Position numbers and translations under genes: made by a program. From positions 1-64,000 of the forward strand of contig NC_088942.1 in the NCBI RefSeq assembly GCF_033473495.1: DNA of 64,000 bases. Reading direction: 5' to 3'. Of the stretch, positions 63,750 to 64,000 are shown in pieces (position 1 is the stretch's first letter; every line of letters starts with the position of its first letter). Below the pieces are notes generated by a model. That model searched no databases and was not told where the DNA came from. It worked only from the letters and a program-made list of their open reading frames with translations. The DNA is from Cercospora beticola (Eukaryota; Ascomycota; Dothideomycetes; Mycosphaerellales; Mycosphaerellaceae).

Positions 63750-64000
63750 ATGCCTTCTTCTTCTACTTCGAAGGAGTCTTCCACGTCTCGCAAGCCTAAA
63801 TTTGAAGAGGTCTTGACTGAGAAGCTCACCAAGGTACAACAGAAAATGTCTACCCAGAAAGTCCTCAGGCTTGCTTCCAAGGGTGCTGGCTACGAAGCGA
63901 TCACAGAGGAAGCTGAACCCATCCCCAAGGCACATTCTCACGAAGTCGTCATCAAAGTGCACGCGTCGGTAAGAAATCTCGAGTTCGACCAAGCTGAGTG
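63750..64000 (+). CDS. Zinc-type (MDR) dehydrogenase, 5' part, cut by window end
   Basis: Exon 1 (63750-63968) encodes 73 residues. A Ser/Lys-rich N-terminal stretch is followed by KVLRLASKGAGYEAITEEAEPIPKAHSHEVVIKVHAS, the opening strand and HEV-IKVHA start of the GroES-like domain of quinone-oxidoreductase/zinc-alcohol dehydrogenases. A GTAAGA donor follows at 63969. The catalytic and NADP-binding parts lie beyond the window, so the class cannot be refined. Confidence 0.65.
   Translation, partial: MPSSSTSKESSTSRKPKFEEVLTEKLTKVQQKMSTQKVLRLASKGAGYEAITEEAEPIPKAHSHEVVIKVHASVRNLEFDQAE

Noticed and set aside
1..64000. tRNA or rRNA genes
   Set aside because: I looked for B-box-like motifs while reading and saw no convincing tRNA; a tRNAscan run would settle it.

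Overview
This window is the end of a filamentous-fungus chromosome, probably an ascomycete of the Dothideomycetes and perhaps Mycosphaerellales. The evidence is a 5' terminal array of CCCTAA, a RIP-mutated AT-rich subtelomere, short (about 40-100 nt) GT-AG introns, an Ecp2/Hce2-type effector gene, a PIL1-type eisosome gene and a leashin-like giant gene. The order is inferred from gene content only.

Region by region. (1) 1-206 is telomere. (2) 207-6540 is AT-rich and almost free of CpA and TpG. About 207-4700 is the minus-strand polyprotein of a Ty1/copia retrotransposon, with gag-like, integrase and reverse transcriptase stretches riddled with RIP-type stops and cut off by the telomere before RNase H. 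(3) 6541-31000 is gene-sparse and rich in predicted secreted products: an Ecp2-like effector, a secreted precursor with two families of tandem peptide repeats, a broken AA9 LPMO, a small Cys-rich secreted protein, an RNase T2, a selenium-binding-protein-like propeller, an oxalate decarboxylase and a DUF5703-type six-hairpin glycosidase. Intermixed are a GFA-family pseudogene, a GT25 glycosyltransferase, a coiled-coil gene with a frame break, a membrane protein and a 328-bp TA-flanked MITE. (4) 31380-63000 is more conserved: an NRPS-like A-T-reductase enzyme, a PIL1/LSP1 eisosome protein, a small Arg-rich ORF, a 22.9-kb gene for an approximately 7,600-residue Lys-rich-repeat protein (leashin/involucrin-repeat type) and a CstF-64/Rna15 homologue. 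(5) The window ends inside a zinc-type dehydrogenase gene.

No operon or complete biosynthetic cluster is visible. Functionally, the telomere-proximal part looks like a host- or substrate-facing secretome block next to silenced transposons. The distal part carries housekeeping or cell-architecture genes (eisosome, septal-pore or Woronin-body tether, mRNA 3'-end processing).

Most exon structures below were built by hand from splice signals and reading-frame continuity, so start codons and a few acceptors are provisional. The most novel candidate is the repeat-peptide precursor at 10172-11090: two of its 32-residue repeats share 30 identical residues while 17 of those 30 codons differ synonymously.
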